Shown piece after piece: positions 36,980 through 46,358 of a stretch of 64,000 nt of DNA (position 1 is its first letter; each line of letters begins with the position of its first letter). Below the pieces are notes generated by a model that was not told where the DNA came from, made no database searches, and saw only the letters and a list, made by a program, of their open reading frames with translations. The DNA comes from JAAOIF01 sp965206195 (GTDB lineage: Bacteria > Pseudomonadota > Gammaproteobacteria > PS1 > Pseudothioglobaceae): NCBI GenBank assembly GCA_965206195.1, contig CBDBIZ010000011.1, positions 1,054,001-1,118,000 on the forward strand, given 5' to 3'. Position numbers and translations under genes: made by a program.

Positions 36980-37201
36980 ATGCGTTCATTTAAAGCAATA
37001 GTATTAATGGCAATTTGGACTGGAATTGTTGGTTATGTACTTTTTAAACTCGGTGCCCATGATTCAGATTTTTATAAAGGTGGATTAACGGGTTTCTTGT
37101 ATGCACTAGCCGTAGGCATCACGCTATTGATTGTGCATCTAGTTAATATAGCGGTTTATTTCAAGATCACTGGAGAGAAACCATTTCAGTGGTTTAAATA
37201 A
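36980..37201 (+). CDS. Small two-helix membrane protein
   Basis: 73 residues with two predicted membrane helices (IVLMAIWTGIVGYVLFKL and GFLYALAVGITLLIVHLVNI). Good ribosome binding site (AAGGAG) and 34 bases after the reductase gene. The family is not recognised. It may be a subunit or anchor for the hydroxylase, as inferred from position only. Confidence 0.65.
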   Translation: MRSFKAIVLMAIWTGIVGYVLFKLGAHDSDFYKGGLTGFLYALAVGITLLIVHLVNIAVYFKITGEKPFQWFK

Positions 37202-37432
37202 GAGCATATTTCCTAGAAATAGATTTTTTCTAGCAGGAGTGTGAGCCTTGACCGGCTGCTTTTCTGTTTTGGATGAAGGTAGCTTTTTTTAAGTGTTGGT
37301 GATAACCTCAGTGATGTAAATAGCAGATATAAGTTAGATGATTTGTTATTATTTTTATTTTGCACATAGCTAGATAAATACAATCTAAAGTATAGGGAGC
37401 GTTTTGAGATAAGTAATTAACGCCCCTAGGGA
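37202..37432. other. Gap after the hydroxylase cluster
   Basis: No gene seen. A weak hairpin with CTGCTTTT near 37230-37265 may end the cluster transcript. Confidence 0.3.
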
Positions 37433-37678
37433 CTAAACGGTGCTCAGACAGAGCAGTTTTATGCAACTAATCAAACCCCAAGCATTTTCGTTACAAGTTT
37501 TCTTGCGACAAGGCATGACCCACATTTGATAAAGTGAAGTCGTTAACATGACGCTAGAAGCAAGACTATATCCAAAACCGCCTTCAAATCCACTAACTAT
37601 ATGGGCTATATTTATCAAACCATGATTAGTTATACAGCGTCCTGCTATATTAAATCTATGACCACTACGACATGCTAA
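37433..37678 (-). pseudogene. Rhodanese-like domain remnant
   Basis: The minus-strand frame reads LACRSGHRFNIAGRCI, TNHGLINIAHIVSGFEGG and then diverges. CRSGHR is the sulfur-transfer loop with the catalytic Cys, and the HIVSGFEGG segment is the conserved C-terminal strand-turn. The N-terminal half is missing and the C-terminal part looks frameshifted, so the 82-codon remainder is probably inactive. It would have moved sulfane sulfur. Confidence 0.7.
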
Positions 37679-37840
37679 AATTAAACATTATGCCCTTTTT
37701 AAAAAGGATATATCTCGCTTTGATAAGTGATTTTTAAAGATAAAAATTAGACCTTATAATACTGTATAAGTAATAAACATGACAATTAATAAGAGCCTGA
37801 ACTTTGGAATGAGACAAAATAGTGGTTCAGCTTGCTGTTG

Positions 37841-38479
37841 CTAAAGTAGGCTGTGTACTAAATCCCATAGGATATGATAGGTGGTTAGGTGAGATTCTTG
37901 TACTCGATGAATACTATCCGTCTCAACAGTCAAACAAAGATCAACTGAGCTAGATTTAGCCATTTCACCGCCTGTTTGGCCAGAAAATCCGATTGTATGT
38001 AAACCCATTTCCTTGGCCTGAGAAAAGGCCTGAATCAAATTTGCTGAATTCCCACTGGTAGAAAAACCAATCAATACATCATTTTTTCTTGCTAAACAAA
38101 TAAGCTGACGCAAAAACACATAGTCATTGCCAACATCGTTGGACACTGCAGTTATAGTAGCAATATCAGCACTTAAGTTGGTTGCTCCTAATGCTTTCCT
38201 GCCAGCCGTTATTGGGTGCATAAACTCAGTAGTAATATGTGCTGCATCACAAGACGAGCCACCATTCCCCATGGCAAATAGATGACCATCTTGCTGGTAA
38301 CTCTTGGCAATTATGTGCGCTGCCTGAAGGATTTTATCAGCATTATTTTGGAAGAAAAGTTGTTTAGCTTTAACGCTATCTTCAACCTTTTTCTGAACCG
38401 ATTCTAATAAATTTGGATCAACACTTTTATCTTTATCTAAAAACGGATATAAACCTGATAGTGTTTTTTTATTTGCCAT
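37841..38479 (-). CDS. SIS-domain phosphosugar isomerase (GmhA/DiaA-like)
   Basis: 212 residues from ATG 38479; the frame is open 6 codons further. GNGGSSCDAAHITTEFMHPI, GFSTSGNSANLIQAF and GLHTIGFSGQTGGEMAKS are SIS-domain motifs, and SIHRVQESHLTTYHILWDLV is a GmhA-like end. GmhA makes the heptose precursor of lipopolysaccharide, but genes of this family are also often found beside hyp genes, where their role is unclear. It overlaps the hypF end by 11 bases, and unlike hypF it is intact. Confidence 0.85.
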   Translation of the reverse strand: MANKKTLSGLYPFLDKDKSVDPNLLESVQKKVEDSVKAKQLFFQNNADKILQAAHIIAKSYQQDGHLFAMGNGGSSCDAAHITTEFMHPITAGRKALGATNLSADIATITAVSNDVGNDYVFLRQLICLARKNDVLIGFSTSGNSANLIQAFSQAKEMGLHTIGFSGQTGGEMAKSSSVDLCLTVETDSIHRVQESHLTTYHILWDLVHSLL

Positions 38480-40782
38480 ATTTTTTTTCTCTTGCAATAC
38501 AAATTGCTGCCTGTCCTAAGCTAATTCCACCATCACCAAAAGGCATCTTTGATGGCGTTAATAATTTTATATGACTGATACCGTTAAATAAACTATGTAC
38601 AATTTCTAGTAATAATTGGTTATTAAACACGCCTCCAGACAATACGATAGTATCAAACGAATGATACTTATGCAATTTTAATACAGATTCACTTAATAGT
38701 TTACCAAGAGATAAATGAAACCTATAAGCAATATCTTCGCGCTTCGCTTTGTTATGAATATCTTTTAGTAGTACGGTCCACATCTTAATAGTATCAATTT
38801 GGTAGTGCTTACCAACCAGTTTTAATTCTAATTCATAACTGGGTTGGCATTCAGGATAGGTACAATTCTTGGCTAAACTCTCTAACTCAATTGCCGCTTG
38901 TGCTTCGTAACTTATATTTTCTGTACAAATATTTAACATATAGGCTATAGCATCAAATAAACGACCAACTGAAGAAGTGTAATGAAGTGGCATGTTACTT
39001 TCTAATAAGGTATTAAATACTTCGATTGGTTTATCAGAGAAATAACCCTTTATAGGTAATTTGTGTTGTTTAAAATAAGCATACGCCATACGCCATGGCT
39101 CACTTGTAACTTTATCTCCCCTAACAAGGGTATATATTCAAAATGTGCCAGTCTTTTAAAGCTTAAATAATCCGCTAATAAAAACTCCCCACCCCATAAA
39201 CTATCATCTGCTCCTAAGCCCACGCCATCCCAAATAATGCCTAGAACTTTGTTGTTATCTATTACCTTACCGTGTTCAAATAAACATGCAGTTATATGTG
39301 CATGATGATGCTGAACTTTGCTCAACTTAATGGTATTGCTTTGTGCGTAATTATTGGCATATTTAGAAGACAAATAATCTGGGTGAAAATCACAGACTAA
39401 ACGCTGAATATCTGTATCGTACAATTGTTGATATAAATCAATATTATTTTGGAAGTCTTGATAACTTTCTAAAGTTTTCAAATCACCAATGTGTTGTGAA
39501 ACAATTGCTTGTGACTCAGTCAATAAACAGAATGTATTTTTTAATTCTGCCCCTACTGCTAGAATATTCAGATGATGTTTAAACCCCTTAGGTAAAGGTA
39601 ATGAATTAGGCGCATAACCTCTTGCTCGGCGAATAATGCTAATTTTTCCAGCAGAAAACTTGACTACTGAGTCATCAACACGATTAACAATATCACGATT
39701 GTGCGTTAAAAAATAATCAGCAATGTTGTTAAGCTCTTTCAAAGCTTGCTGATTATCTGTAATTTGTGGATTATGGCTTTTGTTACCAGAAGTAAGTATT
39801 AAAGGTTCATCTAGCCGATGTAATAATAAATAATGAAGTGGAGAATATGGCAACATAAACCCTAAGTTTTGTTGTTTAGGTGCAATCTGCTCTGATAAAG
39901 TGTTATTTGTCTTATTAAGTAATACAATTGGAGCGGCACTATCTGTCAATAAATGCTCTTCTTGTTTTGACACCAAACAATAGCGTTTAACCATCGTAAC
40001 ATCTTTAGCCATTAAAGCAAAAGGTTTGTGCATTCTATTTTTTTATTTCTAAGTGTAATGACACTTGATTCACGACTTGCTAAACACGCTAAATGAAAGC
40101 CACCAATGCCTTTCACAACTATTATTTTCCCTTGCTTTAGCAACGATACAGTTTTGTCAAGAATATTGTTATTGTTTGTAATTACATTTTTACCTGTTGC
40201 ATCCGTTAACTGCAATTGTGGTCCACAATTTGGACAGGTATTGGGCTGGGCATGAAAACGCCTATCTAATGGATTTTGATATTCCTGCTTACATTCTATA
40301 CACATTGAAAAAGCTGACATACTGGTTGACTTTCGATCATAAGGAATGTCTTTAATAATAGAAAAACGAGGACCGCAATTGGTACAATTAGTAAAGGCAT
40401 AATCATAACGGCGATTGTTTTTATCTATAATATCAGCAATACAATCACTGCAAATACATGCGTCAGGCAACACTGTTGTAGAAACCTTGCCCTTGCTACT
40501 TTGATTTATACTAAAGTCTTTATAGAATTGCCCAGTTTGATCATTATCTTTAACACTAATATCAACTATTTTTGTAAGTGGGGGCAGATTAGTTTTAAGC
40601 AGTATTAAGAATTTATTGAGTTGTTCTTGAGAGCATTGGATGACGATAATAACACCTGCACTATCATTATAAACCTCACCAACAAGATTTAGCTGCTTTG
40701 CAATTTTATAAATGAATGGTCGAAATCCAACACCTTGAACAGCCCCAATAATTTGAACTTTTTTGTTAAGTATTACCTTCAT
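38469..40782 (-). pseudogene. hypF: hypF carbamoyltransferase, broken into three frames
   Basis: Piece 1 (40782 to about 40040): acylphosphatase domain QIIGAVQGVGFRPFIYKIAK, zinc fingers CICSDC...CTNCG and CIEC...CPNCG, and the start of the YrdC domain. Piece 2 (about 40033-39120): HKPFALMAKDV, RARGYAPNSLPLP, KVQHHHAHITACLFEHG, IWDGVGLG. Piece 3 (39089-38469): GDKVTSEPWRMAYAYF on, to LSGGVFNNQLLL, GDGGISLGQAAI. Frame breaks are at an A7 run near 40040 and a G4 run near 39120, where one base more or less restores reading. HypF makes the CN ligands of NiFe hydrogenase. Confidence 0.85.
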
Positions 40783-40914
40783 GAAAAGAATTGTATAGGT
40801 TGTGAAACTGATGCATAATTCATAATTTTTCACCTTTTTGGTATTTTTTTAAAAAAACCTTGACTTACTCGGCTTTTTCTTACCTTGTCTGTGCTATTTT
40901 TACCCTTTTGTCGC

Positions 40915-41161
40915 TCATTGGAGGTAACAAGCCTGTAAATCTTGCATCTGTTTAAAAAAAATATTCATCTCTGTTTTAAAATTACGGCTCATGGCAATAG
41001 GGTTATGCTCTGGGTTTGTTACTCTGTATTCCAAGCTATCTCGTTTTGCCTAATCCATAGTGTTGCTCAAATAGTCCAAAGATGGGTTTAACAATATAGC
41101 AAATAGATGAGTGCTGTTTGTTTTATTGTTGTTTGTTAAAGAAAGACCCCTGCATTAAACC
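40915..41161 (-). pseudogene. IS5-type transposase C-terminal remnant
   Basis: The minus strand reads FGLFEQHYGLGKTR, a stop, LGIQ and later FKTEMNIFFKQMQDLQACYL before TGA at 40915-40917. This is the C-terminal (Y)GLGKTRYxGI region of IS5-like transposases with several stops. The outer end, AGACCCCTGCATTAAACC at 41144-41161, is shared with other element fragments in this window. Confidence 0.65.
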
Positions 41162-41240
41162 AAAAAACCTACAAAAACCTACAAAAACCCCATAATAGGC
41201 GTTTTTTTAAATAAAAATTGAATTTTTGTAGGTTTTTTTG
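41161..41240. repeat. Inverted repeat with CCTACAAAAA units
   Basis: CAAAAAACCTACAAAAA at 41161-41177 with a second ACCTACAAAAACC copy, facing TTTTTGTAGGTTTTTTTG at 41222-41240. A long hairpin in the gap 40834-41454, adjoining the IS5 remnant. Probably part of a mobile element end. Confidence 0.6.
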
Positions 41241-41454
41241 CCTTGCCTAAAAAAAATAGAGATTTTTAAATTTTAGTGGTTGTTTTAAGGATTATGTAAT
41301 GGTCCTCAAATAGGAACACTATGGTAAGCGATATGGTGAAAATGGCAAATTCGATGGTTGTGATGCGTTATGATATTAACAAAATTAACAAATTCACCCA
41401 GCCAAAAAATATTATGATGCTGTTTATGCTTTGATATGAAGCATCGGTAATTAT

Positions 41455-42036
41455 TTATAAAATTGCACAAGCCTCATCAAAACTCAGACGCGGCGAGCGT
41501 GGGAAAATCTTGCTACTATCGCCATAACCAATGCCACAAATAAAAATCGATTTGGTATTACCATCCTCGAAAAAATCCGCATCAAGAGTCTCGTTATTAA
41601 AGCCACCCATTGGTCCGCAATCAAGCCCAATGCAGCGTGCTGCCAGCATAAAATAAGCCCCTTGCAAAGTAGCATTCATCTCGCCAGTGGCTTTAATTTT
41701 ATCAGGTTTGCCCACGTACCAACTTTTGGCATCAGTATGGGGGAATAGATAGTCTAATTTTTCGTAAAATTGTGTGTCATAACCAATGATTGCTACCGCT
41801 GGTGCGCTCATGGCTTTATCAATATTGCCCTCGTCTAAATGCGGTTTTAAGCGGGTTTTTGCTACCAGCGATTTCACAAAAGTAATACGTGCGGGACAAG
41901 TATTAGCAGCAGTCGGCCCAAATTTCATCAATTCGTAAATTTGCTTGATTTGTGTAGCAGTTACGTCTTTGTTTAACCAGCCATTATGACTTCTGGCATT
42001 TGTAAATAAAGTTGCTAAATTGTCTTTGTTAAGCAT
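41455..42036 (-). CDS. rutE: RutE-like nitroreductase (malonic semialdehyde reductase family)
   Basis: 193 residues. Nitroreductase fold: TNARSHNGWLNKDVTATQIK at the N terminus (FMN Arg region), FGPTAANTCPARITFV, LQGAYFMLAARCIGLDCGPM and FICGIGYGDSSKIFPRSPRL. This short subfamily is RutE/HadB, reducing malonic semialdehyde to 3-hydroxypropanoate using NADH or NADPH. The other rut genes are absent here, so the physiological substrate is open. It is divergent to the next gene. Confidence 0.85.
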   Translation of the reverse strand: MLNKDNLATLFTNARSHNGWLNKDVTATQIKQIYELMKFGPTAANTCPARITFVKSLVAKTRLKPHLDEGNIDKAMSAPAVAIIGYDTQFYEKLDYLFPHTDAKSWYVGKPDKIKATGEMNATLQGAYFMLAARCIGLDCGPMGGFNNETLDADFFEDGNTKSIFICGIGYGDSSKIFPRSPRLSFDEACAIL

Positions 42037-42089
42037 TAAAATATCCTAGTGAGTTTGCAGTTTAAATTATATATTTTAAGGAGAGAGTA

Positions 42090-42392
42090 ATGAGCGAATA
42101 TTTTGTCATTATGTCGTTTGAATTAAATGACAAAAATTTGATTAGCGACTGGAAAAAGCTATCTCACGAGATAGACCAAGATATTGCTAAGGCGGATGGC
42201 TTTATCTCTAGAGAATCAGGCATTGATGCACAAGGACGTGTGTATTGTTTGGTAAAATGGCAAAGCAAAGCACACCAAGAAAACTTTAGAAAGGCTCTTG
42301 AGTCGCGAGCTAAATGGCCACAAATGATGCAACATTTTGGCTCAATCGCCAACATGGAAACTGCCAATAATCAAAATATAGCCTTGTTTTAA
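42090..42392 (+). CDS. ABM-domain small protein
   Basis: 100 residues with AAGGAGAGAG 6 bases before the start. The sequence VIMSFELND, ISRESGIDAQGRVYCLVKWQ and HQENFRKALESRAKWPQMMQ fits the dimeric alpha-beta barrel of antibiotic biosynthesis monooxygenase-like proteins, of variable function. It ends with TAA immediately followed by the ATG of the flavoprotein gene, so the two are translationally coupled. Confidence 0.7.
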   Translation: MSEYFVIMSFELNDKNLISDWKKLSHEIDQDIAKADGFISRESGIDAQGRVYCLVKWQSKAHQENFRKALESRAKWPQMMQHFGSIANMETANNQNIALF

Positions 42393-43520
42393 ATGAAAAA
42401 AATTACCATTATCGGTTCAGGGTTTGCTGGATTGACTGCAGTTAAAACCTTACGAACAAAAGATAAACACTGTGAAATTACCCTAGTTTCCCCAAAAGCA
42501 GAATTACTCTACATGCCTAGTCTGATTTGGGTTCCTTCAGGCAAAGTCAGCCCAAAAGACATTGTTATTCCGCTCAACAATTTTTTTAAGCGCATGCAGG
42601 TCTCTTATGTGTCAGCAAATGTAGTGGGGTTAGAAGAGGGCGGCAGAGTAGTATTGCTAGACAATGATGTCAGAGTAGATAATGATGCACTAATCATCGC
42701 CTCAGGCGGACGATTCATTAAAAAATTATCAGGCATTGAACACGCTATTACCCCTTGCGAAGGTCTGGCGGCAGTAGAACAGATTCGTGACAAATTGGCT
42801 ACCATGCAGGGGGGTAATATTGCCATTGGCTTTGCTGGCAATCCAAAAGAACCCAGCGCCATGCGCGGCGGTCCGATGTTTGAATTTTTATTTGGATTGG
42901 ATACCCAGCTGCGTGCTGAAGGCAAGCGAGACAAATTTAACCTGACTTTTTTTACCCCCGCTAAACGACCGGGTGAGCGCCTTGGTAAACAAGCTGTTAA
43001 AGAATTGCTCAACGAGATGGCAAAACGTAATATTACCACTCATTTAGGACACAAAATGAAAGCCTTTGAAGCGAACAAGGTAATTACAGAAGGGGGCGAA
43101 TTTGACGCAGATTTAATTTTATTTATGCCAGGTATGACAGGCAATCAGTGGTTCGACAATACAGCATTGGTACGTAGTGAAGGCGGATTGATTAAGGCAA
43201 ATAAATATTGCAAAACCTCAATGAAGCATGTTTTTGTCGCAGGCGATTCTGGTTCATTCCCAGGACCGCAGTGGATGCCAAAACAAGCACATATGGCAGA
43301 TTTGCAGGCCACTGCAGCTGCTAAGAATGCACTGGATGGTTTAAAAGGCAAACCAGCCAACCATACTTTTAAAATTGAACTTATGTGTATTATTGATTCA
43401 AATAACAAAGGCATTTATGTATCGCGCAAAGTTGGCGGCGGCATGATATTGCCCAATTGCCGACTCATGCATTATGCCAAGCGGTTTTTTGGCTGGTGGT
43501 ATTTACGTCAATATCGTTAG
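42393..43520 (+). CDS. FAD-dependent oxidoreductase, sulfide:quinone reductase-like
   Basis: 375 residues. GSGFAGLTAVKTLR is the N-terminal FAD loop; ALIIASGGRFIKKL the ATG-like motif; VFVAGDSGSFPGPQWMPKQA the second FAD loop. Overall it matches the NDH-2/SQR superfamily, with a C-terminal amphipathic segment (MHYAKRFFGWWYLRQYR) that could bind membrane. The Cys pattern is unlike classical SQR: I see no convincing pair of catalytic Cys in the expected places. It may be a relative such as a flavocytochrome-like or unknown quinone reductase. Confidence 0.75.
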   Translation: MKKITIIGSGFAGLTAVKTLRTKDKHCEITLVSPKAELLYMPSLIWVPSGKVSPKDIVIPLNNFFKRMQVSYVSANVVGLEEGGRVVLLDNDVRVDNDALIIASGGRFIKKLSGIEHAITPCEGLAAVEQIRDKLATMQGGNIAIGFAGNPKEPSAMRGGPMFEFLFGLDTQLRAEGKRDKFNLTFFTPAKRPGERLGKQAVKELLNEMAKRNITTHLGHKMKAFEANKVITEGGEFDADLILFMPGMTGNQWFDNTALVRSEGGLIKANKYCKTSMKHVFVAGDSGSFPGPQWMPKQAHMADLQATAAAKNALDGLKGKPANHTFKIELMCIIDSNNKGIYVSRKVGGGMILPNCRLMHYAKRFFGWWYLRQYR

Positions 43521-43663
43521 TAACAGCCAAAAAGATGAAACTTTATTGATACGTTTTGATGAAAGTATTGGATGTTCATAAGGACACGAAGTTTGATAAA
43601 TAGTCACATTTATTTTGCGCAATATAAAGGGTTATCTTTAAGTAAAAGAACTCAAATTAATGC

Positions 43664-43692
43664 TTGTATCCAAAGTACATTTATGGGATAAT
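43664..43692 (+). promoter_or_regulatory. Promoter of the tRNA-tuf operon
   Basis: TTGTAT at 43664-43669, a 17-base spacer and GATAAT at 43687-43692. The expected start is about 43699, eleven bases before tRNA-Tyr. Confidence 0.6.
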
Positions 43693-43709
43693 GCCCAATT
43701 GCTTTTTTG

Positions 43710-43794
<85 letters not shown>

Positions 43795-43812
43795 TGAGGC
43801 AAAATGAGATTT

Positions 43813-43886
43813 GCGGGTATCGTATATTGGTATTACCTTGGCCTTCCAAGCCAATGAGACGAGTTCGATTCTCGTTACCCGCTCCA
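43813..43886 (+). tRNA. glyT: tRNA-Gly (TCC)
   Basis: 74 bases. Acceptor GCGGGTA pairs with TACCCGC, then T and encoded CCA; anticodon loop CTTCCAA gives TCC; T arm GAGTTCGATTCTC. Confidence 0.97.
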
Positions 43887-43901
43887 TGTGGAAAAGGTTG
43901 C

Positions 43902-43977
<76 letters not shown>

Positions 43978-44021
43978 GTAATTAGTATTATTTGTGTATT
44001 GAAAAATAGGAGATAAAAAAA

Positions 44022-45212
44022 ATGTCAAAAGAAAAATTTGCAAGAACCAAGCCCCACATCAACGTCGGCACCATTGGTCACGTTGATCATGGTAAAACTA
44101 CCCTAACCGCTGCCATCACCAAAGTCATGGCAGAGGCACGTGGTGGTGAATTTAAAGATTATGCTGACATTGATAATGCCCCTGAAGAAAGAGAGCGCGG
44201 TATTACTATTTCAACAGCACATGTAGAATACGAAAGTGAATCTCGTCACTATGCCCATGTCGATTGTCCTGGACACGCTGACTACGTTAAAAACATGATT
44301 ACTGGTGCTGCCCAAATGGATGGTGCTATTATCGTTATCGCTGCCACAGACGGTCCAATGGCACAAACTCGTGAGCACATTCTTTTGTCTAAGCAAGTAG
44401 GCGTTCCCTACATTGTTGTCTACATGAACAAAGCTGATATGGTTGATGACGAAGAATTGGTTGAATTGGTTGAAATGGAAGTCCGTGAACTATTGGACGA
44501 ATACGACTTCCCAGGTGATGACACCCCAGTTATCTTTGGCTCAGCACTAAAAGCATTAGAAGGTGACACGTCAGATATTGGCGTACCTGCTATCATAAAA
44601 TTAGTTGATGCCCTAGATACATACATTCCAACACCAAAGCGTGATACTGATAAGACTTTCATTATGCCGATTGAAGATGTATTTTCAATCTCAGGTCGTG
44701 GCACAGTCGTTACCGGTCGTATTGAAGCGGGTGTTGTAAATATTGGTGATGAGCTAGAAATCGTTGGCATCAAAGACACTCAAACCACCACTTGTACGGG
44801 TGTTGAAATGTTTAGAAAACTACTTGATTCAGGTGAAGCAGGTGATAACGTTGGGGTACTACTACGTGGCACCAAGCGTGAAGAAGTAGAGCGTGGTCAA
44901 GTACTGGCAAAACCAGGTTCAATTAAGCCACATTCAAAGTTTGAAGCAGAGGTCTATATCCTGAGTAAAGATGAAGGTGGACGTCATACGCCATTTTTTA
45001 ACAACTATCGTCCACAGTTCTACTTTAGAACCACAGACGTAACGGGTGCTTGTCAACTCTCAAGTGGTACTGAGATGGTCATGCCAGGGGACAACGTTAA
45101 GATGGACGTAGAACTGCTCTCGCCAATCGCAATGGAAGACGGACTTAGGTTCGCTATTCGTGAAGGTGGTCGTACTGTGGGTGCGGGTGTTGTTTCTAAA
45201 GTGATGGATTAA
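44022..45212 (+). CDS. tuf: Elongation factor Tu
   Basis: 396 residues, full length. GTPase motifs GHVDHGKTT, DCPGHADY, NKAD and SALKALEGD; domains II and III follow with HTPFFNNYRPQFYFRTTDVT. It delivers aminoacyl-tRNA to the ribosome. Ribosome binding site AGGAG at about 44009. It is co-transcribed with the flanking tRNAs. Confidence 0.99.
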   Translation: MSKEKFARTKPHINVGTIGHVDHGKTTLTAAITKVMAEARGGEFKDYADIDNAPEERERGITISTAHVEYESESRHYAHVDCPGHADYVKNMITGAAQMDGAIIVIAATDGPMAQTREHILLSKQVGVPYIVVYMNKADMVDDEELVELVEMEVRELLDEYDFPGDDTPVIFGSALKALEGDTSDIGVPAIIKLVDALDTYIPTPKRDTDKTFIMPIEDVFSISGRGTVVTGRIEAGVVNIGDELEIVGIKDTQTTTCTGVEMFRKLLDSGEAGDNVGVLLRGTKREEVERGQVLAKPGSIKPHSKFEAEVYILSKDEGGRHTPFFNNYRPQFYFRTTDVTGACQLSSGTEMVMPGDNVKMDVELLSPIAMEDGLRFAIREGGRTVGAGVVSKVMD

Positions 45213-45243
45213 ATAGCTGATTAATTTTAAGTTTTAATTTATT

Positions 45244-45319
45244 AGGCAAGTGGCTCAATTGGTAGAGTGGCGGTCTCCAAAACCGTTGGTTGGGGGTTCG
45301 AGTCCCTCCTTGCCTGCCA
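45244..45319 (+). tRNA. trpT: tRNA-Trp (CCA)
   Basis: 76 bases. Acceptor AGGCAAG pairs with CTTGCCT, then G and encoded CCA; anticodon CCA at 45277-45279; T arm GGGGGTTCGAGTCCCTC. It is between tuf and secE as in Escherichia coli. Confidence 0.97.
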
Positions 45320-45335
45320 TATTAAAAGGTGTAAT

Positions 45336-45716
45336 GTGAGTAAAACGAGCAAGACAACAGAAGCGCAAACAAAAAAATCTTCATTAGCCGTGATAGTTTC
45401 AATCTTAGTTGTGGTTGGCTCATTGTTTGTGTTTTATTTAGACCCATTAGGGCTTAACACGTTATTGTATAAAGTATTGGTTTTGTTGGCAGGGCTTATT
45501 TTAGCAGGGTTTATATTTTTCAAATCATCTGAAGGGATTCGATTTAATGTTTTTTTAAGAGAAACCAAAATCGAGTTGCGCAAAGTTGTTTGGCCAACGC
45601 GTAATGAAACTATAAAAACAACAGTCATGATTATGATTGCAGTTATTATTGTTGCTATTTTTTTAGCATTGATAGACTCATTTTTTGTATGGCTTGTCCA
45701 GTTGATAACAAGCTAG
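45336..45716 (+). CDS. secE: Preprotein translocase subunit SecE
   Basis: 126 residues from GTG 45336, chosen because the open frame upstream lies inside tRNA-Trp. Three membrane helices (AVIVSILVVVGSLFVFYL, VLLAGLILAGFIFF and the C-terminal one) with the conserved cytoplasmic segment FLRETKIELRKVVWPTRNET. It clamps SecY in the translocon. It lies 12 bases before nusG. Confidence 0.95.
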   Translation: MSKTSKTTEAQTKKSSLAVIVSILVVVGSLFVFYLDPLGLNTLLYKVLVLLAGLILAGFIFFKSSEGIRFNVFLRETKIELRKVVWPTRNETIKTTVMIMIAVIIVAIFLALIDSFFVWLVQLITS

Positions 45717-45728
45717 AGGATGATTTAA

Positions 45729-46262
45729 ATGGCTAAAAGATGGTATGTGCTTCATGCAAGAAGTGGTTATGAGGCTAAAGTGAAAGCAGTCATTGAAGAG
45801 ACTGTTGCTAGAGAAGGGTTGGAAGATTTAGTGGGTGAGGTGATGATTCCCACTGAACAAGTAGTTGAATTAAAAGATGGACAAAAAAAAACCGCCGAGC
45901 GTAAATTTTTCCCAGGTTATATGCTGGTGAATATGGAGCTGACCGAGCCAAGTTGGTTATTGATTAAAAACACTAACAATGTGATTGGTTTTATTGGCGG
46001 CTCATCGGGCAAACCATCACCAATTACACAGCGTGAAGTTGATACCATTTTGGCGCGTGTGCAAGAAGGCGCCGATAAGCCTAAGCCTAAAGTGGCTTAT
46101 CAAGCAGGTGAAGAAGTGTTGGTGATTGATGGACCATTTAATGAATTCAATGGCATTATTGAAGCGGTTGATTACGAAAAGAATTTACTTAAAGTAGAGG
46201 TGTTGATTTTTGGACGCACGACTACAGTAGAGTTAGAGTTTTCTCAAGTAGAGAAAACTTAA
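45729..46262 (+). CDS. nusG: Transcription termination/antitermination protein NusG
   Basis: 177 residues. NGN domain (RWYVLHARSGYEAKVKAVIE, FFPGYMLVNMEL) binding RNA polymerase and C-terminal KOW domain (GEEVLVIDGPFNEFNGIIEA) binding Rho or S10. It has AGAGGATG before the start. Position and length are as expected. Confidence 0.98.
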   Translation: MAKRWYVLHARSGYEAKVKAVIEETVAREGLEDLVGEVMIPTEQVVELKDGQKKTAERKFFPGYMLVNMELTEPSWLLIKNTNNVIGFIGGSSGKPSPITQREVDTILARVQEGADKPKPKVAYQAGEEVLVIDGPFNEFNGIIEAVDYEKNLLKVEVLIFGRTTTVELEFSQVEKT

Positions 46263-46358
46263 AAAATAGACAGCTTTCGGGCTACGATTTAACAGGGGAG
46301 CTTGGTTTTAATCAAGCACTTGTACCCACACAAAGGGTTATACCTTTAAGGAATAAAA

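Noticed and set aside
42393..43520. Firm assignment as sulfide:quinone oxidoreductase
   Set aside because: The expected catalytic Cys pair is not evident, so only a family-level call was kept.
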